Shown: positions 46,603 to 58,740, counted from the stretch's first letter. The stretch is DNA of 64,000 bases from Ipomoea triloba (GCF_003576645.1 NC_044916.1:6111442-6175441), one strand, 5' to 3'. The notes: generated by a model from the sequence alone, not told the origin. Numbers and translations are program-made.

Positions 46603-49600
46603 TTAGTGGGATATGTGAGAATGCAGTGTGAAGAAGTGAACAACTTCTCTCATAGTTGGCCTGCTATCACTCTCATCCCTCACACACAATATTGCAATTT
46701 TAAACATGGTAATCACACTTGCAATCGAGTAGTCGTCGTTCAGTCTTGAATCCACCAAAGCTAAGATGCAATCTTCATTTGATTGTTGACCTAGCTTTGA
46801 GATGCTCATTTGTACCCATGTTACGAGATTGATCACTTCGTCATCTAATTTAATCACCGCCTTGTGCCCAGTAATTAGCTCTAATAACACCACTCCAAAA
46901 CTGTACACATCACTTTTGACACTAGCTTTCAAAGTTCTTGCATACTCTGCATATCCATTGAGAATGGAATCTTAGTAAGTCATGTATATCAACAAAATAT
47001 TTACAACATATAGTATCTCTATCATTAATATTAAATAGATATTATATATTTATTGTTAATAAATGTACATATATCAAGTTTAGAATTCATACTGACCTGG
47101 AGCAAGGTAACCAAATGTACCAACACAAGAGGACATGTACTCGGAAACTCCAACATTGTTGAAGGATTTAGCCAGCCCAAAATCAGCAATGCAAGCCATA
47201 TAATCAGAAGTGAGTAAAATATTATTAGACTTTACGTCCCTATGAATAATGGGAGGGGAGCAATCATGGTGCAAGTAACATAGCCCCTTTGCGGCTTCCA
47301 CCGCAATTCGAAACCGCATCTCCCAAACCAAATTGGCTCCATTCGTCCCATGCAATATCCCCGACAAGCTCCCATTAGGCATGTATTCATACAACAACAA
47401 ATTAGTATCTCTGTTAGATGCATAACCAAGTAATCTAACAATGTGTCGGTGCCTGATTCTTCCCAGTGTTTTAATTTCAGCAGAGAAACCAAGATCACGA
47501 CGCCCAGTTACTCGCCTGTCTAGCCTTTTTATTGCTATGATGACACCATCGGGCATGGAGCCTTTGTATACTGTCCCTGCTCCCCCTTGCCCAATTATGT
47601 TTTCCTCTTTCAAACACTCAACCACATCTTCTACTTTATATTCCAGTTTCTTGAATGTTGTTAGTTTCCAAGCATTATTGGATTTCATAATCTTTTCTCT
47701 TCGCGCAACAATAATGCACCTTAACCATATAACAGCAGATAAAAATGCTGCTGCAGTACCCAAAATCAAGACAGTAATTATGAGTATTCGTTTTGTGGTC
47801 CAAGAATGGTTGTTGTGATTGACTGGCGATGAGCTTGGAGGTGAATAGAAGAGTTTTGGATTCCCGTAGAAAGACCGGTTATCGAAAAATCCTAACTGTC
47901 CATTGGTGGGTATTGGACCCGAAAAATCATTGAAAGAAAGATCCAGGACAGTCAAGCTATTCATTAGCCCTAGTTCACTGGGAACTGAACCAGTAAGTAG
48001 ATTTCTGGACAAGTTGAGTACATTTAGGCGCTCCAGAGAAGAGATTTCCTTTGGAATTTTTCCGGTTAAATTATTTGCACTCAAGTCAAAGGAATTCAGC
48101 TGTGTACACTGAGCAATTGAGGCTGGAATTTCACCTGTTAAACTATTGCTGCTTAAATCCATGGTCACCATCTTTTTCAAATGTGAAATTTGATTTGGAA
48201 TTTTCCCGGAGAATCTGTTGGAGTGGAGGGATAACTTCCAGAGGTTCTCTAAATTTCCGAATGCCGGAGGAATCTGGCCACTTATCCTGTTGTTGTGAAG
48301 ATCAAGATCTGTGAGATTCTTGGCAAGCATCTTGGTGGGAAGCTGGCCGGAGAAGTAATTGTGTTGGAGATGAAGTCGATTAAGCAACGGCAATTTGAAG
48401 AAGCCAGGCGGGATGGTTCCATTGAGATAGTTCTTCTCAACACGAACCACATTCAAGGACTTGCACTCCCCCAGGCCTTGAGGAAGCGATCCAGAAAAAT
48501 TGTTTTCCATGAGAAATAGTGCTTTCAGCTTCCCTCCCATACACAAATTTTCCGGTACTCTGCCGCTGATTTGGTTTGACGCAACGTCTAGCCACCTCAA
48601 TCGGCCGTTTCGTCCGAGGTGTACCGGTAACTCGGATGTGAAATTGTTGCCCCAAACCTGTAAAGCCTCTAGTTTGGGTAGATCAGCGATGAATGCCGGA
48701 ATTGTGCCTTGGAAATTGTTTCCGAACAAGTTTATGACGACCAGGCTCTTCAACTCGGCCAAACTTTGAGGAATTTCTCCCATCATATTATTGTATGAAA
48801 GGTCCAGATGCACCAAAGTCTCCAAACCGGAGAGCTCCGCCGGAATATGACCTGTCAGGCTGTTCCCGTACAAATACAGAAAGTATAACTGTTTTAGATT
48901 GCCTAGACTTGGAGGAATTTCACCAGAAAGGTTGCATTCGCTAAGATCAAGCATTTCAAGTGTGGTGACGGAGCCTAATTCTGGTGGAATGCCACTTTCA
49001 AATGTATTGAAGCCAAGGCAGAGCTCACGAAGATTCTGAAGCTGCGCCAAGCTTGCCGGTATAGTTCCGGTGAGGCTATTTCCTTGTACGTTTAAAGTCT
49101 GTAAACTCGAAATGTTAGAGTATATTTCCGGTATCTCTCCTGTGAAGTAATTTCCCCCGAGATTGAGAATTTTCAGCTTCTTCAACTTCACCACTTCATG
49201 AGGAAGCCTTCCAGAAAAGTTGTTATTGTAAACATCCAACACTTGAAGCTCAGTCATACCGACCAAGATTTCTCCAGGGAAATGGCCGCTGAACAAATTG
49301 TTTGACATATTAATGGCTTTAATGGACGTGACTTTCGCCATCTCCGATGGAAGCGCACCAGTGAGATTAACGGAGGTGAGAGTTAAGTTTAAAAGCCTAT
49401 CCAGCAGTCCAATCTCCGGCGGGAGGGAACCGAAGAGCGGAACAGCGGATATGGCTAAAGAAATGACTCGTGAATCCTGATCGCATGCAACGCCGGAGAA
49501 AAAACAGTGCGCCTGGGAGTTGCCGGCGACCCAATCACCGAGCTCGGAGCTTCCGGGTCCGACCAAAGAGGCTTTGAGTTTCAACAGAGTGTCTAGATCG

Positions 49601-49662
49601 GAGTATGCATAGATTAGGGTAGTAGGAAAAATTAAGAAGAAATGAAATGGAGAAGGAAACAT
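46603..49662 (-). CDS. CLV1: CLAVATA1-like LRR receptor kinase
   Basis: Two coding exons, 49662-47097 and 46946-46603 (2910 bp, 969 aa). Order: signal peptide ([19 protein letters not shown]), LRR N-cap (DWVAG...CFFSGVACD), about 21 plant-type leucine-rich repeats, a short spacer, a transmembrane segment near residue 625-645, and a kinase domain with [41 protein letters not shown] and [11 protein letters not shown]. The only intron falls between GYLAP and EYA, where CLV1 genes have theirs. CLV1 binds CLE peptides such as CLV3 and limits stem-cell number in shoot meristems. Length agrees with the family. The C-terminus after VVHFF is short (TLHSHISH) and lacks the usual LTNPP-type ending. Activation segment and catalytic residues are intact, so it is probably functional. 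A BAM-type paralogue is the main alternative. Confidence 0.88.
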
Positions 49663-49787
49663 CTTTGATTCTCAACAAGTTTGATAGTGTTCACGTATAA
49701 GCTGTTTCCCTAGTCGTTAAATACAGGCACATGAAGATTAGGATACTAAAGATGTACTGATTTCATAATTGGTGATTTATCTTGATC
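49663..49787 (-). promoter_or_regulatory. Proximal promoter/leader of the CLAVATA1-like gene
   Basis: Directly upstream of the ATG. It is homologous to about 53885-54000, upstream of the truncated copy. A MITE begins about 125 bp from the start codon. Confidence 0.45.
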
Positions 49788-50106
49788 TAAGAGCATTCTC
49801 AATAGCTTGATTTTTACACAAAATTTAAGATGTCAAATAGGAGAGAAGAAGAGAGGTTTAAAAAAATTCCGTTTTCAAACTTTTAAGAAAAATCAGTTTT
49901 TTTTTTTTTTTAAAAGAAGATATATGTTGATGAACCCATTGGACTGGGCTTTAGGTGCACCATAAAAGTTTGTTACTTTTTTTTAACGTGACTTACTTTT
50001 CTTCTAAAAATCAGGGCTCTCCTGCTACAATTCAATACCTTATCTATTATTTTCTTCATATAAGTATTACAACCTATAAAAATCATCCAAAATCACCCTA
50101 TTGAGA
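49788..50106. mobile_element. MITE in the CLAVATA1-like promoter
   Basis: Inverted ends gagcattctcaatag and ctattgagaatttt. The duplicated upstream region at about 53997-54013 lacks the whole block and reads straight from aatctaagg into ggggtctgaatta, which supplies an empty site. The size is about 320 bp; exact ends uncertain by a few bases. Confidence 0.7.
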
Positions 50107-50592
50107 ATTTTGGGTTCTGAATTAATCGAATGAAATTGGAATCAACTACTTATAAAAAGAGAAAACATATCAGATAAGGGACAGAGGCTTACAGGTCAAT
50201 CATACTTCACTTATTATTCTTTAATAAAGACACTTTATTTATCATTGCTATAAAGGAGCAGTAATAAAGAAAAACAAGTACTATTTATTATACTGCGGAT
50301 TTGCACAAAATTGTTCTCTTCTTGTCCTTAATGTTGGACGCGGACCTTATGGTCGTAGGATAAACATCAATGCAAACATGGTTTTTACGAAAGCCTAAAA
50401 GCTATGTAAAGGTTGAACCAACTATTCTTTATACGTGTGTACAAAGATGTTGTAAGTAAAGGGAACTTTTATTGGTAACGTTATTTTCAAATTCAAGTCC
50501 ATGATAGTTCATGAATACTCTAGACCTGTGACAATCATAATTTTTTTAAAAATTGATTAACTTACTCCAGAAGATGTTAGGAGAGTTCAAGC

Positions 50593-51642
50593 CAGGCACG
50601 GCCCTGGGCAAGGGCGGGTTGGGTCCTTGCCCAGGGCCCATGCTTCAAAGGGGCCCACCACCTCTGCTATCACTCTTATATATACTGTGTAGTTTAAGTA
50701 TAAGTACTTAATATACGTTGTAATTAATAAATTCTAGTTTAGTGTATTTGGTTGGACTAATGGTTAATGTACTTGATGTACTTGAAGTCACTATGTTGAA
50801 ACCCTGTACTTCTCCATCAAGTTTTCATTTATATTTCTAATTGTATTTTTTGAGTTGTAATTTTGTGAAGTTTTTTACCTTCTTATAATTATAGTGATAT
50901 TTATAATATAGATTGATTTGTGATTCATATCAAATTTTGAATCTATTTCAATTCAAGTAATTTACTATTTATATTTACAACGTGTTATTTTATAAATTTT
51001 ATAATGAGTTATGTATATGTAATATATTTTGTGCGTAATGGTATTCAAATTAATCTAAAAAAAAACTTGAAATTGATCTAACTAAAAAAAAGTATTTATA
51101 AATATGATATCAATAGAGAAATGTGATTTATAATGTGTTTTCTATTTGAACTATTTTATCCAATTAATTATGTTTCATATTTAGTTATGAATATAATCGC
51201 GTTTTAATATGTTTTATTTATTTCCCCCAATAATTAAGATGTTATGTTTTGTTCTTATTTGTAAGTTTTATTTTGTATATTTTTATTAATAATTACGTAC
51301 TTTATTATTTACTATAATAACAATGTGATTTTCTATAACCTTCTTTGGTTTTAAATTGTTTATTTGTTTTTATAAACTATAATTATTTATTTATGAAGGC
51401 ATTGATGCAGTTATTAATTATTTTGCATTTAGTAAAGAATCTAGAGTTGATTTTATTATATATAAGATTATTGTGTATGCAAAAATGTTAAAAACTTGTA
51501 AATCTTATTTCAAGTTATTTGATATTAGTATTTTTTTCTTTATTTAATTTAAATTTTAGTTCTGAAAATAATATTAATTTCATATAGCGGGCCCATTTTT
51601 GTTGTTACGCCCCGGGCCTATAAAATGATAGGACCGGGCCTA
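50593..51642. mobile_element. hAT-like non-autonomous element with 8-bp TSD
   Basis: Starts CAGGCACGGCCCTGGG and ends GGACCGGGCCTA (inverse TAGGCCCGGTCC). The perfect 8-bp repeat GTTCAAGC flanks it (50585-50592 and 51643-51650). The paralogous segment at about 54633-54650 (gagagttgatgcgtcaattt) is the empty site. It shares body sequence with the element at 494-1223 (ttctatttgaa...ttaattatgtttcatat) and a tRNA-like segment near 50750. There is no transposase frame. Confidence 0.88.
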
Positions 51643-52006
51643 GTTCAAGCGTCAATTTTCAGGATACAAAGAATTCCAACAAGTCTCTTTGAGAACTCAA
51701 ATATATTGTTTTTAATGAATTTTTAAAGGAACACTTTGTTATAGTTCGAGCATAGAGAGAGATTTCTTAAGAATGAAAATAAGAATTTTGAGGTGTTAAA
51801 AGTTCTTTTTTCATTCTACACAAGATATTTATAGGAGAGTGAGGCATAGAGATGTTCACACAACCATTGTTGGATCAAGAGAGAGTTTCTATGCTACAAA
51901 ATTCAGACCTCTTAACAAGTTGAATTGTATTTATAGTAGTGCTAACCCAAATCCTTTTCTAATATTGGACAAAGAGGTCTTCCCAAACTCTATTTTTCCC
52001 AACTAA

Positions 52007-53282
52007 GGGAGTATATTCAATCATGACTTTCATAGAATTTTAAAGACTTTTATGAACTTTAAAAGTTTGGAGGTATTCAATTCAAACTTTTAGAGAGTAT
52101 TTAAAAGTCATGCGGTATTCGATCTAGATTTTTAAAGAATTTTTTAAAAGTCATGTGGTATTCAATTAAAACTTTTAAAGAATCTTTAAAAGTCATGTGG
52201 TATTCAAAAAGTTATGAATTTGTAAGGAATTTTTAATTTTAGAACTTTTGTAAACTTTTATATACTTTTCCTTCTCAAATATAAATAGTTGAAATCCAAC
52301 CCCCAACCCCAAGATTTCAAAATTTTCTTTCTACCAACACTGAAGGTTTTTTTTTTTTTTTTTCTCTCTCTCTCTCTCTATTTAAACTCTATTTTTTTCT
52401 CCTTATTTAAAATTTATAAACCTTATACCTAAATTCAATAAATTATTTTTTCTTCATTATCCTATATTTTCTACATACTTAAACTCTATCAATTTTGTTC
52501 TCTCTCCTAAACTTTACAATCTTCCTCTAAAAATTCAAAATAATATTATTTTTATTTCATTGTTGCTTGTATATTTTGATTTTTTTTTCTATGAACTAAT
52601 TTTTATCCCTAACTTCTAAACTTTTTCTCCTAAATACATGAACAGAGTCAATTTTTTTTATCTATCACCGTCAATTTTTACTATATGTTTCATAATATTC
52701 ATATGTTTATTCATAATATATTTTTTCTTTTTTCTTTTTAACAACATGCTATTACGAATAGTGAACTATTGTTCGCAATAGCAATTTGAGGCTACAAAGA
52801 GAAGCACCTTGTTGTTGTTAGCAGCCCCATATTGTTATTGCAAATAATAGCTCTTTGCTTGATACCTAGCTAGCAGTATATCAAATATAATTTTTATATA
52901 TATTATTAATTTTTTTTATTTTATGCAACTAGTAATTATATTTTTTAAAAATATTAATTTCTCAAGAAAAAGTAATTATATTTTTAAATATTTTATTTGA
53001 ACAATTCTATAACTATAAATTATAGTGTTTAATATTGTTATGAATTGCTTATGAAAGTTTGTAAGGATGTATTCAATTTAGAATTTTAATGATTTTTGTA
53101 GACTTTTTAAAATAAAAAAATTGATAAAAGTTTATGCAAGTTTATTATACAGATTTTTATAGAGTTTTACAAAGTTTTAAAAAGTTTTGAATGACTCTAT
53201 GAAAGTCAATAAAAGTTTATTAAAATCTATCATTTTAAAAGTTTTTAAAAATATACAAAAGTCATGATTGAATACACCTCCC
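52007..53282. mobile_element. Tourist-like TIR element with TAA duplication
   Basis: Starts GGGAGTATATTCAATCATGA and ends TCATGATTGAATACACCTCCC; the inverted ends match over more than 20 bp with small indels. TAA lies on both sides (52004-52006 and 53283-53285), as expected for PIF/Harbinger elements. Next to each end are sub-terminal repeats of the motif aaaagtcatgtggtattcaa (52090-52205) and related aaagttt words (53090-53270). The 1276-bp element has no transposase frame. Confidence 0.82.
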
Positions 53283-53420
53283 TAAGAATCAATTTCTCAT
53301 TCATCCATTATACATTTTGAGTGTGTATACAATATAGCAAATTAAAACTCTCAATTAAGATAACCGGAATCCATATTGACTACCCAACCTAAATCAGAAG
53401 TGAACCTCACTTAAAATTAC

Positions 53421-54765
53421 ACATCAAGGACTTGCACTCGCACAGGTCTTGAGGAAACGGTCCAGAAAAATTGTTTTCCATGAGAATTAGTGCTCTCAGC
53501 TTCCCTCCCATACACAAATTTTCCCGCTGATTTGGTTTGACGAAACGTCCAGAATCATCAATCGGCCGTTTCGTCCGAGGTTTACCGGTAACTCAGATGT
53601 GAATTTGTTGTTCCAAAGCTGTAAAACCTCTAGTTTGGGTAGATCACCGATGAACGCCGGAATTGTGCGTTGGAAATTGTTACTGATCAAGTTTATCAAT
53701 GCCAGGCTCTTCAACTCAGCCAAACTTTGAGGAATTTCTCCCATCATATTATTTTCTGAAAGCTCCAGACTCATCAAACTCTCCAAACCGGAAATGAAAT
53801 GGAGAAGAAATAATAAGCTTGATTCTCAACAAGAGGGTAGCAGGAATTAATAAGAGGAAATGAAATGGAGAAGAAAACATCTTTAATTTGATTCTCAACA
53901 AGCTAAGTTTGATACCGTTGATGATGGGAAATATTGAACACACGACGATTAGGATCTGAAAATGGACTGATTTCATAATTAGTGATTTACCTCAATCTAA
54001 GGCGGGGTCTGAATTAGTTAGATAAAGTCAAAATCAACTAACCATAAAAAAAAACATATCAAATCCAGGACTGAGGCTTATAGGTCATACGTTCACACTT
54101 ATTAGTCTTTATTATTAATAAAGATAATAAAGACACTATATTTATCATTGATATAAAGGAGCCGAAAGTAAAGAAAAGCAAGTAATATTATACTGCGCAT
54201 TAGCACAAATTGTTCTCTTCGTGAACATGTTTTTTTACAAGTAAAATTATACTGCGCTTTAGCACAAAATTGTTTTCTTCGTCAAAATGTTTTTTTATTT
54301 TTATTTTATTTTTTATTTTTACGAAAGCCTAAAAGGTGTGTAAAGCTTGAACCAACTCCTCTTTACATGTGTGTAGAAGATGTTGTAAGTAAAGGTACCT
54401 TTTTTTTTAGTACTACTAACTCTATTAACATAAAGAGTCATCGTCCCACTAAGGCTCGAATTCATGACCTCCTATTTAGGAGAGTCATTTTGTACCATTA
54501 GAACACAAGATCATTGGCAATTTTCACTCTAAAAGTTAATTTCAAATTCAAGTCCATGATAATTCATGAATAATCTAGACCGGTGACACTTGTAATTTTT
54601 AAAAATCTATTAACTTACTTCCGAGGATGTTAGGAGAGTTGATGCGTCAATTTTCAAGATACAATGGATTCCAACAAGTCTATTTGAGAACTCAAATATA
54701 TCGTTTTTAATGATTTTTTTTTTAAAGGAACACTTCATTATAAGTTTTATACAAGTGTTTGGTGG
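53421..54765 (-). pseudogene. CLAVATA1-like pseudogene fragment with upstream region
   Basis: Two parts of the CLV1-like gene are joined. On the minus strand, about 54765-53795 matches its promoter, leader and first codons; at 53794 the sequence jumps to the middle of the LRR domain ([32 protein letters not shown]) and ends near 53421. About 810 bp (equivalent to 48832-49640) are missing at the junction. A frameshift lies after SSNQISG. The leader segment with aaatgaaatggagaag is tandemly repeated (about 53795-53835 and 53857-53900). The kinase part is absent. It cannot encode a receptor. Confidence 0.9.
54405..54530 (-). mobile_element. SINE in the truncated CLAVATA1 upstream copy
   Basis: Minus-strand reading: A-box-like tgttctaatggtac, B box gaattcgagcct, 3' end agtagtactaaaaaaaa. 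It is the same family as 44545-44690. The homologous place upstream of the intact gene (about 50460-50485) lacks it, so it inserted after duplication. Confidence 0.75.
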
Positions 54766-55468
54766 AAGAAAGAGTGAAAAAAGAGTAAAGAAAGAAAGGA
54801 AAGGACCTGGTGGATATTGCAGCAGATTTTATGCAAGGGTTTTCAAAAAAAAAAATGACATGAAAATTTAAAAAAAAAAAAATTTAAGTCATTTTCCATG
54901 TCAACATGCAACTTGCTAGATGATGTGTTAACTTGCTATCAGGTGAAATTGTATACATTTGGAGTGTTGAATGACTTAATTGCATTTTTTTTTGTTCAAT
55001 GGTCAAATTGCACTTTCACATTTCGTTCCGTGGCCAATTTAGACCTTATTCCAACTTTTTATAGACATCAAGTTTTATAAGTGTAGGTTCTCCAAAAATA
55101 ATTTCAATTGAAAAGGAGTCTAAGAAAGTATTTTTTCCAAATTTATTTTTCCGATTGTGGCAGGAAGAAATTTTCCCAGAAAGCTACCGGGTAAAAGTAA
55201 TTTCCCAAAAATACATTTTTGTAAGAAAATAATTTCAATAAAATTTTTGGGTGTCACATTGAGGTAGAGAGAGGTTCATGCAACCATTTTAAAAACTAAA
55301 GGTGCGCGATGTTAAGACTTAACGTGCGTCATTTTAACATTTATGGTACACCATTCTAACACTTTGATGCATCTTTGTAACACTTAAGGTGTGCTATTTT
55401 TACACGTTGATCTAGATTTGATTAATGGCTTAGATCTCATCGCATATTCGAGCCTCAAAGATTTTTTG

Positions 55469-55504
<36 letters not shown>

Positions 55505-55828
55505 CAAAAATATTTATATATGTTAATTAAGAAATACTTATATATTTAGGGTTAAAAAACATTGAAGAAAAATAACCAGAATATTAGAAAAAGGGTAAAT
55601 TACCAAAATGGTCCATCGACTATGCCATAATGCACAATTTAGTCCTCGACTAATAATTTTAACAAATTAAATCCTCAAGTATACAAATTGTACTCATTTT
55701 GGTCCTCCGTCTCTTTAGCTATCAACTAAACGTTAATATCAGAGGCAATTTTGGCAAATCATATATTCCTTTTCACCGGTTCCTCCGACAAAGAAATCCG
55801 CATGTGGAAGCGCCGAACTCTTGCTCAC
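54766..55828. other. Intergenic with repeat fragments
   Basis: Holds a minisatellite-like stretch related to 31928-32815 (about 55300-55420), an AT microsatellite (about 55472-55501), and the left half of a long-TIR MITE (about 55592-55720, wording close to 43074-43457) without its right half. No gene seen. Confidence 0.5.
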
Positions 55829-56038
55829 TTTGTATACTGTCCCTGCTCCCCCTTGCCCATCTATGTTTTCCTCTTTCAAACACTCAACAATATCATCTAC
55901 TTTATATTCCAGTTTCTTGAATGCTCATAGTTTCCAAGCATTATAGGATTTCATAATCTTTTCTCTTCGATCAACAGCAATGCACCTTAACCATGCAATA
56001 GCAGATAAAAATGCTGCAGTAGCCAAAATCAAGACAAT
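55829..56038 (-). pseudogene. CLAVATA1-like fragment: juxtamembrane to ATP-loop region
   Basis: About 210 bp closely resemble 47563-47775 of the intact gene and cover the end of the transmembrane segment, the juxtamembrane part and the start of the kinase domain ([10 protein letters not shown] region). There are several small deletions and substitutions. It is on the same strand as the intact gene but lies upstream of the LRR fragment, so the order is reversed relative to the gene. Confidence 0.88.
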
Positions 56039-56670
56039 AAAGATACTACATATTGACTTTTTGTGCTTCAGTAGGTTGAGAAAGTAGTTTATAAATATAT
56101 ACTATATATTGACTTCTTTTTTTTTTTTTTTTCCTTTGCTTCAGTAGATTGAGAATTTAGTTCCACTTGTTAGTGTTTGCCGTTTGTGACCAACTTGGAT
56201 ATAAAATATTTAAAGAAAATTGATGGGTTTAATGGTGCATGATTAATAATAATAATTTGGTTGGTAGACTTGTTTATTTATATAACATAGAGACTAATGG
56301 AAGATTGTTGGTCATGATAGTGTAGGAGTTCACCTAATGTAATAGATTTTTTGTAGGCATAACCAGACATTGCTCTTCTCACTTAACAATCATGATTTCA
56401 TTGATCATGATTCACACAGTTGTGTGGACTTGAACCATAAATAAAAAAATACATTTTTAATATAAATTAAAAGTATTATATTATTTGTGTATGTAAAGTA
56501 CATGATTTTATATGTTATCAAATAATTATAATGTATATTTAATACACAAATAATTTACTTTTACTATATTAAAAATGTATCTTGTATTCATGGTTCACAC
56601 AGTTGTGTGAACCATGATCCATTGAAAATTTTGACCTCACTTAATGGGCTCTTGATTCAACATAATTTAC

Positions 56671-57114
56671 TAGGGGTGTGCATTTGGTTAATCGAACCGA
56701 ATTAATCAAAATTTTTAAACTTTTAACCGTTGACCGAACCGAAGTTTGTGTTACCGAATTAACTGAACCGAAATTTTTTTCGGCTAATCGGTCAGTTAAC
56801 CGAACTTTTTAAACCTAAAATTTAAAATTCTAAAAATAACACCTAAAATAATAAATCCAATTAAAATAAAATACAAATCATAATAAATCTCATTAAAATA
56901 AAATACAAATCATAATAGGAATTAGGAATTTAGGATCACATAACTAGATAAGTATTTATATTTATTTATTTATATATAAATTAAAAACTTCGATTAACCG
57001 ACATTTCGAACCGAATTAACCGTTAACCGAAATTTTAAGATTCCTTTAACTATTAACAGAATTTTTTCGGTTCGATCGGTTAACTGAATTTTTTTAGTAG
57101 TTTGCACACCCCTA
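56671..57114. mobile_element. hAT-like MITE with 8-bp TSD
   Basis: Perfect 12-bp inverted ends TAGGGGTGTGCA/TGCACACCCCTA and the identical 8-bp flank TAATTTAC (56663-56670 and 57115-57122). Sub-terminal sequence is rich in wording such as ggttaaccgaacc. No coding capacity. Copy B of the surrounding repeat lacks it. Confidence 0.9.
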
Positions 57115-57221
57115 TAATTTACCCATTCATTATTCTTTCGGGCCGAGGTGTGGACAGTGGAGGTCATGGATTGATATAACATCCAATACTGTTTTATATT
57201 ATGTAGGCAAATTATAAGTAA

Positions 57222-57711
57222 AATTGTAATTTATGCCCCTCCATAATATGTCAATTATTAATAATGTCACCCCTGAATTATTAATGGTGTAAATGTTGCC
57301 CCTCAATTTTCAAAACAGTATATATATTGCCTCTCACTTACCGTATGGGAGGGGCAATATATGTAACGTTTTGAAAATTGATGGGCAATATTTACACTTG
57401 AGAGGAGCAATATATGTATCATTTTGGAAATTGAGGGGCAACATTTACACCATTAATAATTCAGGGGTAACATTGATAATTGACATATTGGGCTTGTTTG
57501 GTTATCAACGGTTAGAAGTTAGCGGTAGCGGATTGTGTTAGCGGTTATCAAATAGTGGATTGTATTAGCGGGTTTGACCAACGAATTGTATTAGCGGTTT
57601 GTAAAAAGATGTTTGGTTAAATTAGCTGTTTAGATTAGCGGTTAACATGTAAAATGACCAAAAGGGTATACATAATATATATATATATATATATATAACA
57701 ACAACAATAAC

Positions 57712-57742
<31 letters not shown>

Positions 57743-58110
57743 TTTTAAAGAAAAAAAAAAAAGAAAGAGTGTGCGGCTCCCCTTTGTTTCCCCACTTATC
57801 CCACATCGGTGGGATAAGTGGGGAATGGAGCCAAAGGAGCCTCTCCATTTTATTTTCAATAGACTTGATCAATAGACTTGAAGTTTAATTTTTTTTTAAA
57901 TTAATTATAAGGGCGTTTTGGGGAAACAAATTATTTCCCCAAAACAGAGCAGCGTTTTGAAAGTTGGCGGTTTGGAGCAAATCCGTTGTTCTAAACCGCC
58001 ATTAACCAAACGTTTTTTCAGCGTTTTGATGAAATTGGCGGATCCGCCAAAAATTGGCGGATCTGCCAATAACCAAACAAGACCATTATGGAGGGGCATA
58101 AATTATAATT
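57222..58110. mobile_element. TIR element interrupted by a nested element
   Basis: Outer ends aattgtaatttatgcccct and aggggcataaattataatt are inverted. The first 268 bp (57222-57489) is itself an imperfect palindrome built from gcccctcaattttcaaaa-type blocks, and it is cut off by the nested element at 57490-58084, after which the last arm resumes. Copy B of the segmental repeat has neither element (about 60188-60200). Confidence 0.8.
57490..58084. mobile_element. Nested Tourist/hAT-like element with 3-bp TSD
   Basis: Starts GGGCTTGTTTGGTTAT and ends ATAACCAAACAAGACC. ATT lies on both sides (57487-57489 and 58085-58087). Contains gcggttnnnattagcg-type repeats, AT and AAT microsatellites (57675-57741), and a perfect hairpin ccccacttatcccac/gtgggataagtgggg near 57790-57824. 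No transposase. Confidence 0.8.
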
Positions 58111-58740
58111 TTTTCTTTTATACTGTGGACTAGGATCAACATTGCAATGTGAACAACTGATAAATGTTTATTTTTAGTATATTAAATATTTATTATATTT
58201 TTAATAATATATTAAAAGTTCAATTTTTAATAGTATATCTAAAAAAAAGAACATTTAGTAGGCACAAAAAATTAAAATTCAATGTACTAATAAAAGGGAA
58301 ATTCAATATATTAGTAATGAATGTTAGCAGGTTAATGATTCATTTTGTAAGCTGGATTGTATAATGATTGATATTATTTATACACAAAAACAGGAATTAT
58401 TAATTATGTTTTGAGTATAGAATCATATATGACATGTCATTGATGTTTATCTTTGATTAGTTAAATTGCTAGGAATAGCTCATCGGTTTATAAATAAAGA
58501 CCAAGTGGATTAGGTTAATCAATTGGTTGTTACGTTGTAGACCAAGTTGGATATTAAATATTTTTACCAAGTTGGATATTAAATATTTTTAGGGGGTTAG
58601 TGGTGGGATTAATTAATTTGGCCGGTAATGGCATCTATCTGAGGGATTAATTTGGTGTATATATTTGCAGCAAAAACCATGTTGAATCACCCCGGCCCAC
58701 AATTAAGCAAATCGACCTTTAATTTGTTCATCAATTGGTA

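Larger units (their letters stand above)
56157..58740. repeat. Segmental repeat, copy A
   Basis: Diverged non-coding duplicate of 58980-60540. Matching blocks are 56157-56670, 57115-57215, 58125-58270 and 58655-58735. Between them are insertions not shared with copy B: a hAT element, and a TIR element with a nested Tourist-like element. A short palindromic unit (about 56398-56625, ends gattcacacagttgtgtg and cacacagttgtgtgaacc) is shared by both copies. Confidence 0.8.

Noticed and set aside
55699..55920. 73-codon plus-strand ORF near 55699-55920
   Set aside because: Antisense to the CLAVATA1 kinase-start pseudogene and partly within a MITE fragment.
57642..57872. Minus-strand ORF with long Leu/Tyr/Ile runs
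   Set aside because: Product of AT and AAT microsatellites inside a transposon.
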